Source: CAXXOK01 sp963675365 (GTDB lineage Bacteria; Bacillota; Clostridia; Christensenellales; Aristaeellaceae). From it: a DNA stretch of 64,000 bases. Made by a program: the position numbers and the translations under genes. The first letter of the stretch is position 1. The number at the start of each line of letters is the position of its first letter. This document shows positions 24,523 to 32,909 of the stretch, in pieces. The DNA lies in the NCBI GenBank assembly GCA_963675365.2, contig CAXXVA010000003.1, forward strand, positions 1,054,001 through 1,118,000. Direction: 5' to 3'. The notes under the pieces are model-generated. The model searched no databases. It saw only the letters and a program-made list of their open reading frames with translations, and had not been told where the DNA came from.

Positions 24523-25661
24523 TGGACAAGCTTCTTCACGATCTGCAAGCGCTTCCCACACCGTGCTACGTGGTGGACGAGCAAAAGCTGATCGACAACC
24601 TGACGATCTTAAAATCCGTAGCCGATCAGGCCGGATGCAAAATCCTGCTTGCGCAAAAGGCGTTCTCCATGTTCCGGGTCTATCCGCTGATCGGCCGGTA
24701 CCTCGCCGGAACGGCGGCCAGCGGGCTGTTTGAGGCGCGGCTCGGGCACGAGGAGATGGGCAAGGAAACGCACGTTTTCTCCCCCGCCTACAACGAGACG
24801 GAGTTTGACGAGATTCTGTCGCTTGGCGATCACATCGTGTTCAATTCGTTTTCACAGTGGGAAACCTACAAGGACCGCGCCCTTGCCGCGGGCAAGCACT
24901 GCGGCATCCGCGTCAACCCCGAATGCTCCACCCAGGATCATGCGATATACGATCCCTGCGCGCCGTTTTCGCGCATGGGCGTCACGCGGAAGAATTTCCG
25001 GGCGGATTTGCTCAATGGTATAGACGGCCTGCATTTCCATACCCTGTGCGAGCAGGGTGCGGACGCACTGATTGAAACCCTGAAAATCGTCGAGAAGAAG
25101 TTCGGCGAATTTCTGTCTCAAATGAAATGGGTGAACTTTGGCGGCGGGCATCACATCACCAAGTCGGGGTACGATATTCCCGCATTGGTGGAGTGTATCC
25201 GCCGCTTCAAGGCCAAGTACGGTGTGGAAGTGTATCTGGAGCCGGGCGAAGCCATTGCGCTCAACGCCGGCTACCTGACCGCGCGTGTGCTCGATATCGT
25301 GGATAACGGTATGCACATCGCCATTCTGGACGCCTCCGCAGCCTGCCACATGCCCGACGTGATTGAGATGCCCTACCGCCCGCCGCTTTACGGCGCGGGA
25401 CAGCCAGGCGAAAAAGTCCACACCTACCGCCTGGCCGGGCCAACCTGCCTTGCCGGGGATATTATCGGTGATTACTCGTTCGATCAGCCCCTTAAATCCG
25501 GCGATCTGCTGGTGTTTGAGGACATGGCGATCTATACCATGGTGAAAAACAACACCTTCAACGGCATGGGGCTTCCCGGCATCGCGCTCCGGCATACGGA
25601 CGGCGAGATGGAGATCGTTCGCACATTCGAATATTTTGATTTTAAAAACAGGCTGTCCTGA
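24522..25661 (+). CDS. nspC: Carboxynorspermidine/carboxyspermidine decarboxylase
   Basis: This 379-residue PLP decarboxylase has the alanine racemase/ornithine decarboxylase fold. TPCYVVDEQKL opens the protein, and the PLP lysine is in ILLAQKAFSMF. GLHFHTLCEQG, VNFGGGHHITK and YLEPGEA lie on the barrel, and GPTCLAGDIIGDY gives the catalytic Cys-x-x-x-Asp of NspC. It removes CO2 from carboxy(nor)spermidine to yield the triamine. It starts within the stop codon of the preceding gene (TGATG). It is the last gene of the operon, before a strong terminator. Confidence 0.92.
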   Translation: MDKLLHDLQALPTPCYVVDEQKLIDNLTILKSVADQAGCKILLAQKAFSMFRVYPLIGRYLAGTAASGLFEARLGHEEMGKETHVFSPAYNETEFDEILSLGDHIVFNSFSQWETYKDRALAAGKHCGIRVNPECSTQDHAIYDPCAPFSRMGVTRKNFRADLLNGIDGLHFHTLCEQGADALIETLKIVEKKFGEFLSQMKWVNFGGGHHITKSGYDIPALVECIRRFKAKYGVEVYLEPGEAIALNAGYLTARVLDIVDNGMHIAILDASAACHMPDVIEMPYRPPLYGAGQPGEKVHTYRLAGPTCLAGDIIGDYSFDQPLKSGDLLVFEDMAIYTMVKNNTFNGMGLPGIALRHTDGEMEIVRTFEYFDFKNRLS

Positions 25662-25675
25662 TGATTCATACACGG

Positions 25676-25706
25676 AAAAACCGCCGGATATTCCGGCGGT
25701 TTTTTT
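25676..25706. terminator. Bidirectional terminator after nspC
   Basis: CCGCCGGA (25681-25688) pairs with TCCGGCGG (25692-25699), with AAAAA before and eight T after. It serves the polyamine operon and the convergent GNAT gene. Confidence 0.9.
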
Positions 25707-25721
25707 CTTGTTTTCCCAACA

Positions 25722-26654
25722 TTATGTAAGCGTATAATAATCCATCACCGAGCTCGTTTCAAAGCCGCAAGACTTGTATAGGTTCAGCGCTTTTTCGTTA
25801 TCCGTCAAGACTTGCAGGAAGATAGTATCTGCCTTCGCCGCTTTGAGTGTTTGCACAGCCAGCAGTATGATCGCACGGCCGCAGCCCTTGCCGCGCTCCT
25901 CCGGCAAAACGCCCAGACCGTAGACGCCGCCAAAACCGCCGGACAGTTGTATATTCACTTTGCCGATAATCTTCCCGTCCTTGATCGCCAGATAGATGGT
26001 AAATCCTCGCTTCTCCTCGTCCTCCGGCATCAGCATTCGCCCGCTTTGTTCGTACTCACTGTCTCCTCTGAACTCTTCGCCGAAATAAAGTTTATCCTGC
26101 CGAGCAATTTCCCCCGCGTCCGCGTTTTTGGCTTTTTGCAGCGTCACGCCGCGAAGCTGATCATGCGTCGGATTTTTCCACGCTTTTCCCAGAGCCATTT
26201 CATATTCGGTATGATGCAGCGGGGCGTTTTGTTTCTTGATAAGCGCTTGCCCGGCTTCGGATTTTCTGTCGCAAAGAGCCAAAATCAATCCCGCGTTTCT
26301 GCGTCGGCATTCCACCACGGCAAGGACGGAAAGCTCTTTAAATACGCCTTTCCGACGATGTGCCGGATGCACCATCCCGGTCAGTTCCAAAGGCCCCGTC
26401 TCCCCGCCAAACCCGCAGATACCCAGATAACCGATCAGCACGCCGTTAAGGTAGTAAAAAAACTCGTTGACGTCCCGGCAGCCGTCGTCCTCCCGCCTGC
26501 TGCGCGCATCGGCGAGTTTATAGTCAAGCTCCAGCTTGAGCGCGATCGGCTCCGCGTTTTCACAAAGCGTTTGCAGCGCTTTGATTTCCTGATAAATCGT
26601 ATCATTTAAAAATCGCGTTTGCACGATTTGGATATCTATGGCCGGTTTCGTCAT
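25722..26654 (-). CDS. Tandem-GNAT acetyltransferase
   Basis: This 310-residue protein has two GNAT-like halves. The first (about residues 45-170) has GYLGICGFG, LTGMVHPAHRRKGVFKELS and a degenerate CoA loop. The second (about 175-310) is complete: GGVYGLGVLPEERGKGCGRAIILL and LNLYKSCGFE. The arrangement resembles mycothiol synthase-type double GNATs, where usually only the C-terminal half is catalytic. The substrate is unknown. The ATG at 26654 has GGGAGG eight bases upstream. It is transcribed alone towards the polyamine operon terminator. Confidence 0.78.
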   Translation of the reverse strand: MTKPAIDIQIVQTRFLNDTIYQEIKALQTLCENAEPIALKLELDYKLADARSRREDDGCRDVNEFFYYLNGVLIGYLGICGFGGETGPLELTGMVHPAHRRKGVFKELSVLAVVECRRRNAGLILALCDRKSEAGQALIKKQNAPLHHTEYEMALGKAWKNPTHDQLRGVTLQKAKNADAGEIARQDKLYFGEEFRGDSEYEQSGRMLMPEDEEKRGFTIYLAIKDGKIIGKVNIQLSGGFGGVYGLGVLPEERGKGCGRAIILLAVQTLKAAKADTIFLQVLTDNEKALNLYKSCGFETSSVMDYYTLT

Positions 26655-26776
26655 ACTGTTTTCCTCCCTGCAAGCATTGTCATTGGAAATCATACCATAA
26701 AATCAGCCGGTATGGCACCGCGCGATTCCACCAAGCTTTCACGGGATAAAACATGCGATTCGCCGCATCGCTTTCA

Positions 26777-26805
26777 TGGACACAGTGTTTGCGGGGTGGT
26801 ATAGT
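26777..26805 (+). promoter_or_regulatory. Promoter of the 26.8-28.4 kb operon
   Basis: TGGACA (26777-26782), 17 bases, TATAGT (26800-26805), 33 bases before the start codon. Confidence 0.55.
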
Positions 26806-26837
26806 GAAAGCCGACGAAACGCTTAAGGAGAATTGCC

Positions 26838-27614
26838 ATGAACCGCATCAGCATTATTCGAAACGGAGAAACACTCCAGTCCGCCGCATCCGAAGGCGAA
26901 GCGCTGTTATATTTCCACGAGGCGTATCAGCCTGGCGATAGCATCGCGTTTGAAAGCGCAGCGCGCCATGCGATCGTACAGATCGATCACACCGTGGCTC
27001 CCGCGCGGGTATACCTTCCGGAACAGAAATTCGCGTTCCAATTGCCTCTGGAAGGCGATCTGCCGCATATGTATCCTCCGTTCGCGTTTAAAGGCGACCG
27101 CCATCTGATCACGCTGAAGTATGATGCTGACAACGAATACCGCAACCTCGCCTGCAACCCCGCCGACCAGCGGCACGAAAGCGGCGCATATCCGCACGCC
27201 TCCGCCAATGTGGAGACCCGTGACGAAAGCCAGTTTTTCGCCCGCAACGTCATCGACGGCGAGCATATCGCCGTCAGCCACGGCGCCTGGCCCTATGGCA
27301 GCTGGGGCATCGGCGGGCGTGAGGACGCCGCCATCCGGCTGGATTTTGGCCGCTCCGTGCGCGTGGATAAAACCGTGCTTTATCTACGTGCGGATTTCAA
27401 GCATAGCGGTTACTGGAAACGCGCCACCGTGCGCCTGTCGGACGGTTACGAAAAGACCTTTGATCTTAATGAGTTCGACGGTCCGCAGGAAGCATTACTA
27501 GACGGCTTTCACACCGTAACCTGGATAAAGTTGGATACGCTCATCAAGGCCGATCACCCGACCCCCTACCAGTCGCTTCGGCAATGGGAGGTCTACGGGC
27601 AGGATGCGGAGTAA
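26838..27614 (+). CDS. Protein with a C-terminal F5/8 type C (discoidin)-like domain
   Basis: This 258-residue protein has no signal peptide. The first ~95 residues form an unrecognised beta-rich segment. From about residue 110 it reads like a galactose-binding jelly roll: PHASANVETRDESQFFARN with NVIDG, then SWGIGGREDAAIRLDFGR, VDKTVLYLRADF, ATVRLSDG and WEVYG at the end. It is probably a cytoplasmic carbohydrate-binding or sugar-processing accessory protein; the catalytic function is unknown. AAGGAG lies eight bases before the ATG. A broken M28 peptidase gene follows after 31 bases in the same operon. Confidence 0.65.
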   Translation: MNRISIIRNGETLQSAASEGEALLYFHEAYQPGDSIAFESAARHAIVQIDHTVAPARVYLPEQKFAFQLPLEGDLPHMYPPFAFKGDRHLITLKYDADNEYRNLACNPADQRHESGAYPHASANVETRDESQFFARNVIDGEHIAVSHGAWPYGSWGIGGREDAAIRLDFGRSVRVDKTVLYLRADFKHSGYWKRATVRLSDGYEKTFDLNEFDGPQEALLDGFHTVTWIKLDTLIKADHPTPYQSLRQWEVYGQDAE

Positions 27615-27645
27615 CGCTGATAAAAATAACCGTGCAGGAGGAATT

Positions 27646-28415
27646 ATGCTCCAAACCGTACGCAAGCTGGCAATCGCCGATCATGAAAAAAGAAAATCCG
27701 CTTTAACCGAACTGCTCCGGGAGATCGGCGCGCAGGTCGGCACCCAGAGTCAGGAGCTTGACGGCGTGTTGGTCGAAAACCTGATCGTAAAATTCGGAGA
27801 CGCTAAAAAACGTATCGTCGTCGGCGCGCATTACGACAGTGTTGACGGCAGTACCGGCGCCAACGATAACGCTTCCGGCGTCAGCATCCTGCTTGAGCTG
27901 GTCAGGCGTTTGCTTGTCAAGCCGCCCACGGCGAGCCTGGACATCGTCTTTTTCGACTATGAGGAGCGGCACGCGCTGGGCAGCAGGCTGTATGTCGATA
28001 CCTGCGGCGCGGACGTGTTGGCGATGATCAATCTGGATATCTGCGGGGCGATCAGGTACTGATCGCCCCGCAGAAATACCTTTCACAGGGCATACTTGCC
28101 GAAGCAGTCCGGAAGGTAGATTTGGCAGTCGCTCCGTTTCAAATCCTAACCAAACTGCCCTCTGGCGACGACGACGTGTTCGAGGAGCGCGGCATCCCCA
28201 ATATCTCCGTTTGCATTCTGGAAAAACGGGACGTTCAGCCGATGTCCGTGCTGTTTTCCGGCCAAAAAGAAGTATCCAAGGACGATTTCCCCTCCATCAT
28301 CGAAACGATGCACAACGGCAGCCGGGATACGGTAGACGTCGTTACGCAGGAGGCGCTGGAAAAGGTATTTCGGTTTTTATATGAACTGACGATGCATTTA
28401 CCGGCAAACAAATAA
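27646..28415 (+). pseudogene. M28-family metallopeptidase, single-base frameshift
   Basis: The first frame (27646 to stop 28060-28062) encodes the zinc aminopeptidase landmarks GAHYDSV, GANDNASGVS, FFDYEERHALGS and INLDICG. The next frame continues the same protein without interruption (GDQVLIAPQKYL ... FEERGIPNISV ... MHNGSRDTVD) to the stop at 28415. The frames join at the GGGG run 28045-28048. One extra G would restore a 256-residue enzyme with all metal ligands, including the last His in MHNGS. Either the gene is freshly broken or the sequence lost a base there. AGGAGG precedes the ATG. Confidence 0.85.
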
Positions 28416-28437
28416 GCGGCTGGAAAGCCGCTTTTTT
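28414..28437 (+). terminator. Intrinsic terminator after the M28 peptidase
   Basis: AAGCGGCT (28414-28421) pairs with AGCCGCTT (28426-28433) around GGAA, followed by TTTT. Confidence 0.8.
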
Positions 28438-28452
28438 AGTCCGCGTTTTCAC

Positions 28453-28916
28453 TTAGTACTCCCCTTTGATCACAAAAAACGAACCGCGCACCGTGCCGGC
28501 AAGCGCGGATTTTTGTCTGGCAAACTTAAACCTGCCCTCAAGCTCCCCAGGTACTTCCATGCCTTCGGACAGTTTCAGCCCCACGGCGCGTTTCTTCGGA
28601 TCGTCAACGGAGTACATCACGTTCACCACGAGACCGTCCTCGTAAAACACATAGGCAAGCTTAAGATTCCCAACCTGAAACCGCGACGTTTCCAGCGGTT
28701 TCGCTGAGAATACAATGTTTCGTTCGCTTTTCAAAATATTGTTCACATAGTCAAGCGTTTCCGGGCTTTCATCCGCGGCTGGGTCTCGAACACGTGCTTG
28801 TACTTGTTCATGTAATAACGGGCTTCGTTGGCGCGCAGACCCGCCAGCGCCTGCGCGACGGGGGATGTTTCCAGCCCGTCGGTGGAAACGTTCTTAAAAT
28901 CGATATCGTATTTCAT
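28453..28916 (-). pseudogene. Hypothetical protein, probably one gene split by a frameshift
   Basis: Two readings abut: 57 residues from ATG 28916 to stop 28743, and a second frame ending at 28453. The second frame is open well upstream of its apparent GTG start and reads naturally through AADESPETLDYVNNIL. One extra base in the GGG at 28781-28783 would fuse both into one 154-residue protein beginning MKYDIDFKNVSTDG. The C-terminal part has alternating beta strands (NLKLAYVFYEDGLVVNVMY, ALAGTVRGSFFVIKGEY). No family is recognised. As written, the two halves overlap by four bases and could alternatively be coupled genes. Confidence 0.6.
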
Positions 28917-29080
28917 CCTTATCAACTCCCGATCATTTAGTCCATGCTTCTTTATTGAGTACCAGCAAACCTTGTGTTATCATTTTCATTGGTTAATGTA
29001 CCATAACGTCATACAGGCGAAACAAAAACGAATCCCGGGGAAATGGAACCAGATTACAAGCGCACAGTTTCAAAACAAAC

Positions 29081-29110
29081 AAAAAGCCCCGGTCCATTAC
29101 GAACCGGGGC
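29081..29110 (-). terminator. Intrinsic terminator of tRNA-Thr
   Basis: On the minus strand GCCCCGGT pairs with ACCGGGGC (plus 29086-29110) and is followed by TTTTTGTTTG, eight bases after the tRNA 3' end. Confidence 0.88.
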
Positions 29111-29117
29111 TTCCTGC

Positions 29118-29193
<76 letters not shown>

Positions 29194-29204
29194 GCAACGA
29201 ACAT

Positions 29205-29233
29205 ATGATACATGAGTATCCATAAAAAAGCAA
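29205..29233 (-). promoter_or_regulatory. Promoter of tRNA-Thr
   Basis: Minus strand TTGCTT (plus 29228-29233), 17 bases, TATCAT (plus 29205-29210). The -35 box overlaps the T-tract of the preceding terminator. Confidence 0.6.
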
Positions 29234-29264
29234 GGGGGTAAGGGGAATTTTACCCCCTTGTTTT
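29225..29264. terminator. Terminator of the MoxR/DUF58/transglutaminase operon
   Basis: CAAGGGGGTAA (29231-29241) pairs with TTACCCCCTTG (29250-29260). On the minus strand CTTTTTT follows the stem, ending the operon directly before the tRNA promoter. Confidence 0.85.
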
Positions 29265-29291
29265 ATTATCCGTCTTCGCGGAGAAACCTGT

Positions 29292-31718
29292 TTATCGTTT
29301 CTTCTTCCCGCCGCCGGGTTTGGGTTTTGGTGCGGCTGCATCCGGCTTATGTTTTGCGGTCCTGCCTCGCTGCTTCAAATCTTCCGGCAGCTGCCTGATT
29401 TTGCGCAGGCTGCGGGTATTCCAGGCGTACAATGATTTGGGTTCCTCGTGCGCAAGTACGGTGTCCAGCGTCGTATAAAAGCGTTTGGTGGTGATCAGCG
29501 CGATCAGGAAGCGCAGCTTACGCAGCAGCTTGGTTTCCTTATAGATCTCATGGTAGGTGCCGCGGGCCTTGTTGGTCTGTTCTATACCCGGCCGCAGACG
29601 GCTGTAATTGCTGAGCGACAGGATGCGCCACAGCGGCGTGACCTGCTTGCGGTAGTAATGTACGGCGTCTACGCGTTTGGCAAAGCTCAGCGGCGTTTCC
29701 CCCGTCTTAGGCTTATAGTTGGCGTACCCCAATAACCTTGCCGTTGCCGCGCCGTAAACGAAGACCTTTTCCTTCTCGGTTTCCTTGCGCATGGCCATGC
29801 GATCCGGCCAGCGCAGCGCAGCGCACGCGGCTGCCGCGCCGATCACGGCCAGCACCAGCAGTATCCACCACGGGAACGGGTTATCGTTCTGGTTTTGGGA
29901 ATCGGGCATCTCCTGCGGTTCCGGCGACACGCTGGGTTCCGGCGAGGGCTGATCCTCCGGATTCTCCTGCGGGTCGGGCGTCGGCGTCGGCAGATTGTTG
30001 TTTTGATCCGGCTCTGGAGAGGGCGTGGGGCTGGGCGTAGGCTCGGGTTCTTCGTTGGGCGGCGGCTCGTTTGAGTCGTGCTGGTTCGGCGTCGGGTCGA
30101 ACGGCACCCATCCGAAACCCTGGAAGTAAACCTCCGTCCACGCGTGGGCGTCCAGGCCCGTTACGTAAGCAAACCCGTCGGACGAAGGCTGCGCCAGAAA
30201 GCCTTCAACATAGCGCGCAGGAAGCCCGGCAATGCGGCACATTACGGTCATCGCCGAGGCGAAATAGGTGCAGTACCCTTCCTTCTCCTTGTAAAGGAAA
30301 TAGGTGACAAAATCCTGGTTTTCAGGCGGTGTATCGGGCGTGAGCGTATAGCGGTAGTATTTGCTCAGATAATTCATGATCGTCAGCGCCTGATCATACG
30401 GCGTCTGCGCATTTGCAATGATGTTGAACACGTCTTCAAACAGCTTTTGCTCTAAATGCCCCGGCAGCTGCGTATAGAGATCGTAAAACTCTTCGTAATA
30501 CTTGTCTTCCGTACCAGCCGCGGCGTTGACGAGTTTGTTCAGACCCTGATCGCCGCCCTCGAACACAGGCGCGAAGACGCTGTACCGGTCGCCGATCTCC
30601 AGATCGCGCGTGATGAACAGCTCGCTTGCGTCGTTGAAATACGGAACCATGTCCCCCGACATGTTGACGCTGCGTAAAAACAGCGGCGTGAAGATGGTGG
30701 ACACGGCGGCGTTTTGCATCTGTATAGTGACGGCCTTGACGTCCATCAGCGCGCTTGCATTGCGCACGGTGAGGCTTGGGTACTCCTCTAAAAACGCCTT
30801 CAGGCGCTGCGGCTTCCAGCGCGGATTGATATACAGGTAGCGCTTGGCGCTGGAGGTATCGCGGAAACTGCGGCCCGTGTACTCGTCCTTAACGATTGCC
30901 CTAAGCAGCGTTTTCCCGTCGGTTTTCACCGTCATCACGGGGTACTCGCTGGGCTCCGCCGGGCCACCGAGCTGCCCGTTGCCCATGGGATAGAAGCCGT
31001 AGTTGCCAATGGTGAACACGTTGCGCGGTTCGGTAAAGAACAGGTAATCGGTGATGCGCTGTTTCAGATCGCTTGCGGCTTTTTCCATAAACCCGATGGT
31101 CACCTTGCCTGTGGGTAAAATGAGCAGCGACAGAACCACCACGATCAGCGCCATCGGCAGAACGTTCAGGATATTGATGCGGTCGTGCGCTTCGATACTC
31201 ATCTGCAACAGGATGGCGATCAACGCCGGCGCGACGTACCACAGGTATCCGCCTTTTCCCAGGCTCCAAAGCCCGAACAGCACAAGCACCGTCATCAGCG
31301 CCATCGGCAGAAAGCCGACGCCGCGCTTGGTGACCAGAAAACTCAGCACCGCGACGAATACGGCAAACAAAACGGCGGCCTGCGAGCCGTACAGCGGCAG
31401 CACTACCTGGTTGCCCGCGAAAAACAGCCCGACCGCCTTAAAGCCCTCCAGCCAACTGCCGAAAATCCCCATACGCGGCATAAAGAACTGGATCGCGGTC
31501 AGCAACGCGATTAAAATCCATAAAATCATCCTGCTTTTCCGGTTGGTAGAGAAGGCCGTCAGAACAATAAGGATTCCAACACTCAGGAACAGCGCGCCTG
31601 CGACGTGCGCGCCAAGATTCATGGCCATCAGCATCGGAAGCATCAATCCGCAGGCAAGCAAAAACGCCACGCCGCAATGCGTGAGAGGTTCCTTCTTGAG
31701 GAAATTGAGCTTCTTCAT
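29292..31718 (-). CDS. Transglutaminase-like membrane protein (TgpA/DUF3488 type)
   Basis: This 808-residue protein has seven or so N-terminal membrane helices (about residues 15-215), a large external region and a transglutaminase-like cysteine protease core. The catalytic Cys is in EKEGYCTYFASAM, the His in GLDAHAWTEVYF and the Asp in GWVPFDPTP. A Pro/Glu/Asn-rich linker follows (about 560-620) before one more helix (FPWWILLVLAVIG) and a basic cytoplasmic tail. The moxR-DUF58-transglutaminase order is widespread, but its role, possibly cell-surface protein processing, is not established. It is the last gene of the operon. Confidence 0.88.
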   Translation of the reverse strand: MKKLNFLKKEPLTHCGVAFLLACGLMLPMLMAMNLGAHVAGALFLSVGILIVLTAFSTNRKSRMILWILIALLTAIQFFMPRMGIFGSWLEGFKAVGLFFAGNQVVLPLYGSQAAVLFAVFVAVLSFLVTKRGVGFLPMALMTVLVLFGLWSLGKGGYLWYVAPALIAILLQMSIEAHDRINILNVLPMALIVVVLSLLILPTGKVTIGFMEKAASDLKQRITDYLFFTEPRNVFTIGNYGFYPMGNGQLGGPAEPSEYPVMTVKTDGKTLLRAIVKDEYTGRSFRDTSSAKRYLYINPRWKPQRLKAFLEEYPSLTVRNASALMDVKAVTIQMQNAAVSTIFTPLFLRSVNMSGDMVPYFNDASELFITRDLEIGDRYSVFAPVFEGGDQGLNKLVNAAAGTEDKYYEEFYDLYTQLPGHLEQKLFEDVFNIIANAQTPYDQALTIMNYLSKYYRYTLTPDTPPENQDFVTYFLYKEKEGYCTYFASAMTVMCRIAGLPARYVEGFLAQPSSDGFAYVTGLDAHAWTEVYFQGFGWVPFDPTPNQHDSNEPPPNEEPEPTPSPTPSPEPDQNNNLPTPTPDPQENPEDQPSPEPSVSPEPQEMPDSQNQNDNPFPWWILLVLAVIGAAAACAALRWPDRMAMRKETEKEKVFVYGAATARLLGYANYKPKTGETPLSFAKRVDAVHYYRKQVTPLWRILSLSNYSRLRPGIEQTNKARGTYHEIYKETKLLRKLRFLIALITTKRFYTTLDTVLAHEEPKSLYAWNTRSLRKIRQLPEDLKQRGRTAKHKPDAAAPKPKPGGGKKKR

Positions 31719-31730
31719 GCCTGCTCCATC

Positions 31731-32888
31731 CTATCCCTGCGGGGATACGTAATTGACGTCGACGCCGCGGTGCTGCAGCCGCGCGACCAGATCCTGCACA
31801 GTCGGGTCTTTGATCTCAAAGCTGACCAGATATAGCCGAACGTTGGGCCCCATGCGCTTCATCCGGCCGATCAAATCGACCAATACGCTGGTCAGGCGCG
31901 TGGTGATGATGACCACGGCGCCGGTCTTGCGCAGATCGACCATGTGCATGAGAAGGAAGCGCTCGAATTTCTCGGTTTCGGTAAAGGTGCAGCGCGCCAG
32001 TTCCTCCAAAAGGATCGGCAGCCCCATCGTGCCCACGTATTCCATCGGGCGTTCGCCGGCCAGCGGCAGGCGAACGGGGTTTTCCAGGTTGACCTGGCAC
32101 TTAACGACCGAAGCAGCGGTTTCCAGCACCGCGTCCTGCAAATATGGGAGTTTGCCGGGGTCCATGTTCTCGGGCATGCGCGGCGGCGACATATCCATCA
32201 GCACCAAAGCGTCCGGAAGGGCGGGTTCCTCAAACTGCCGGATCATGATCTCCTGCTTGCGCGCGGACATCTTCCAGTGAATGCGCTTGAGCGGATCGCC
32301 CTGCTGATAGTTGCGGAAATCGCTGGGACTGGAGGGATCCTCCATGGCGCGTTTCATGGTCTCCACGCCCATATCTCCGGGCGCGAAGGTCAGCGGTTCC
32401 ACGTCGAAGGGAACCGGCAGCACCAAAAGCTCGCCCGAGGCGTTGTCGGGTACGTGTTCTTTTTTGAAAAATCCGAATACGTCGCTGACGGTAAAGCTTT
32501 CCACGCCTGGGATCATCGCGCCGATATGCTCGGCGGCAAACTGGTAGGCGACCTTCTGGGTGCGGCGTCCAAGCTCCGTCAGGTGCAAAACGCCCGCCGG
32601 GGTATTGCTGGTGGCGCGCATTTTAAGCTTGACCGGCGCGATGGGCAGCAGGCTTTTGTGGGATACGGAAACCTGCATGGCAACGCTGTCGCCGCGATTG
32701 ACTTTTGTATTGTTCAGCCCGTGGGAAACACGGACGGTTTTCTCAGCCATGCGGATGCTGATATAGGCAAGCACCCACGCGATGATAATCACAAGCGCGA
32801 GCAGTAAATACATCCGGTTGCCCATCGAAAGCGCGCATATCAGCAAAAAACCGAAACTCACACCCAAAGTTGCCAGCGTAGATTTCAT
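31731..32888 (-). CDS. DUF58 domain protein
   Basis: This 385-residue protein has two N-terminal membrane helices (about residues 5-50), a beta-rich stretch, and then the DUF58 signature PSDFRNYQQGDPLKRIHWKMSAR (about residues 192-214). A von Willebrand A-like fold follows, with VLMDMSPPR carrying a metal-site-like D.S motif. It is thought to act with the MoxR ATPase as a membrane chaperone system. It lies between moxR and the transglutaminase gene with short gaps, all in one operon. Confidence 0.88.
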   Translation of the reverse strand: MKSTLATLGVSFGFLLICALSMGNRMYLLLALVIIIAWVLAYISIRMAEKTVRVSHGLNNTKVNRGDSVAMQVSVSHKSLLPIAPVKLKMRATSNTPAGVLHLTELGRRTQKVAYQFAAEHIGAMIPGVESFTVSDVFGFFKKEHVPDNASGELLVLPVPFDVEPLTFAPGDMGVETMKRAMEDPSSPSDFRNYQQGDPLKRIHWKMSARKQEIMIRQFEEPALPDALVLMDMSPPRMPENMDPGKLPYLQDAVLETAASVVKCQVNLENPVRLPLAGERPMEYVGTMGLPILLEELARCTFTETEKFERFLLMHMVDLRKTGAVVIITTRLTSVLVDLIGRMKRMGPNVRLYLVSFEIKDPTVQDLVARLQHRGVDVNYVSPQG

Positions 32889-32909
32889 TTGATCGTCCTT
32901 CCGCAGTTG

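Noticed and set aside
28060..28062. In-frame TGA as selenocysteine in the M28 peptidase
   Set aside because: The next frame, not the same frame, continues the protein similarity, and M28 enzymes have no selenocysteine position there.
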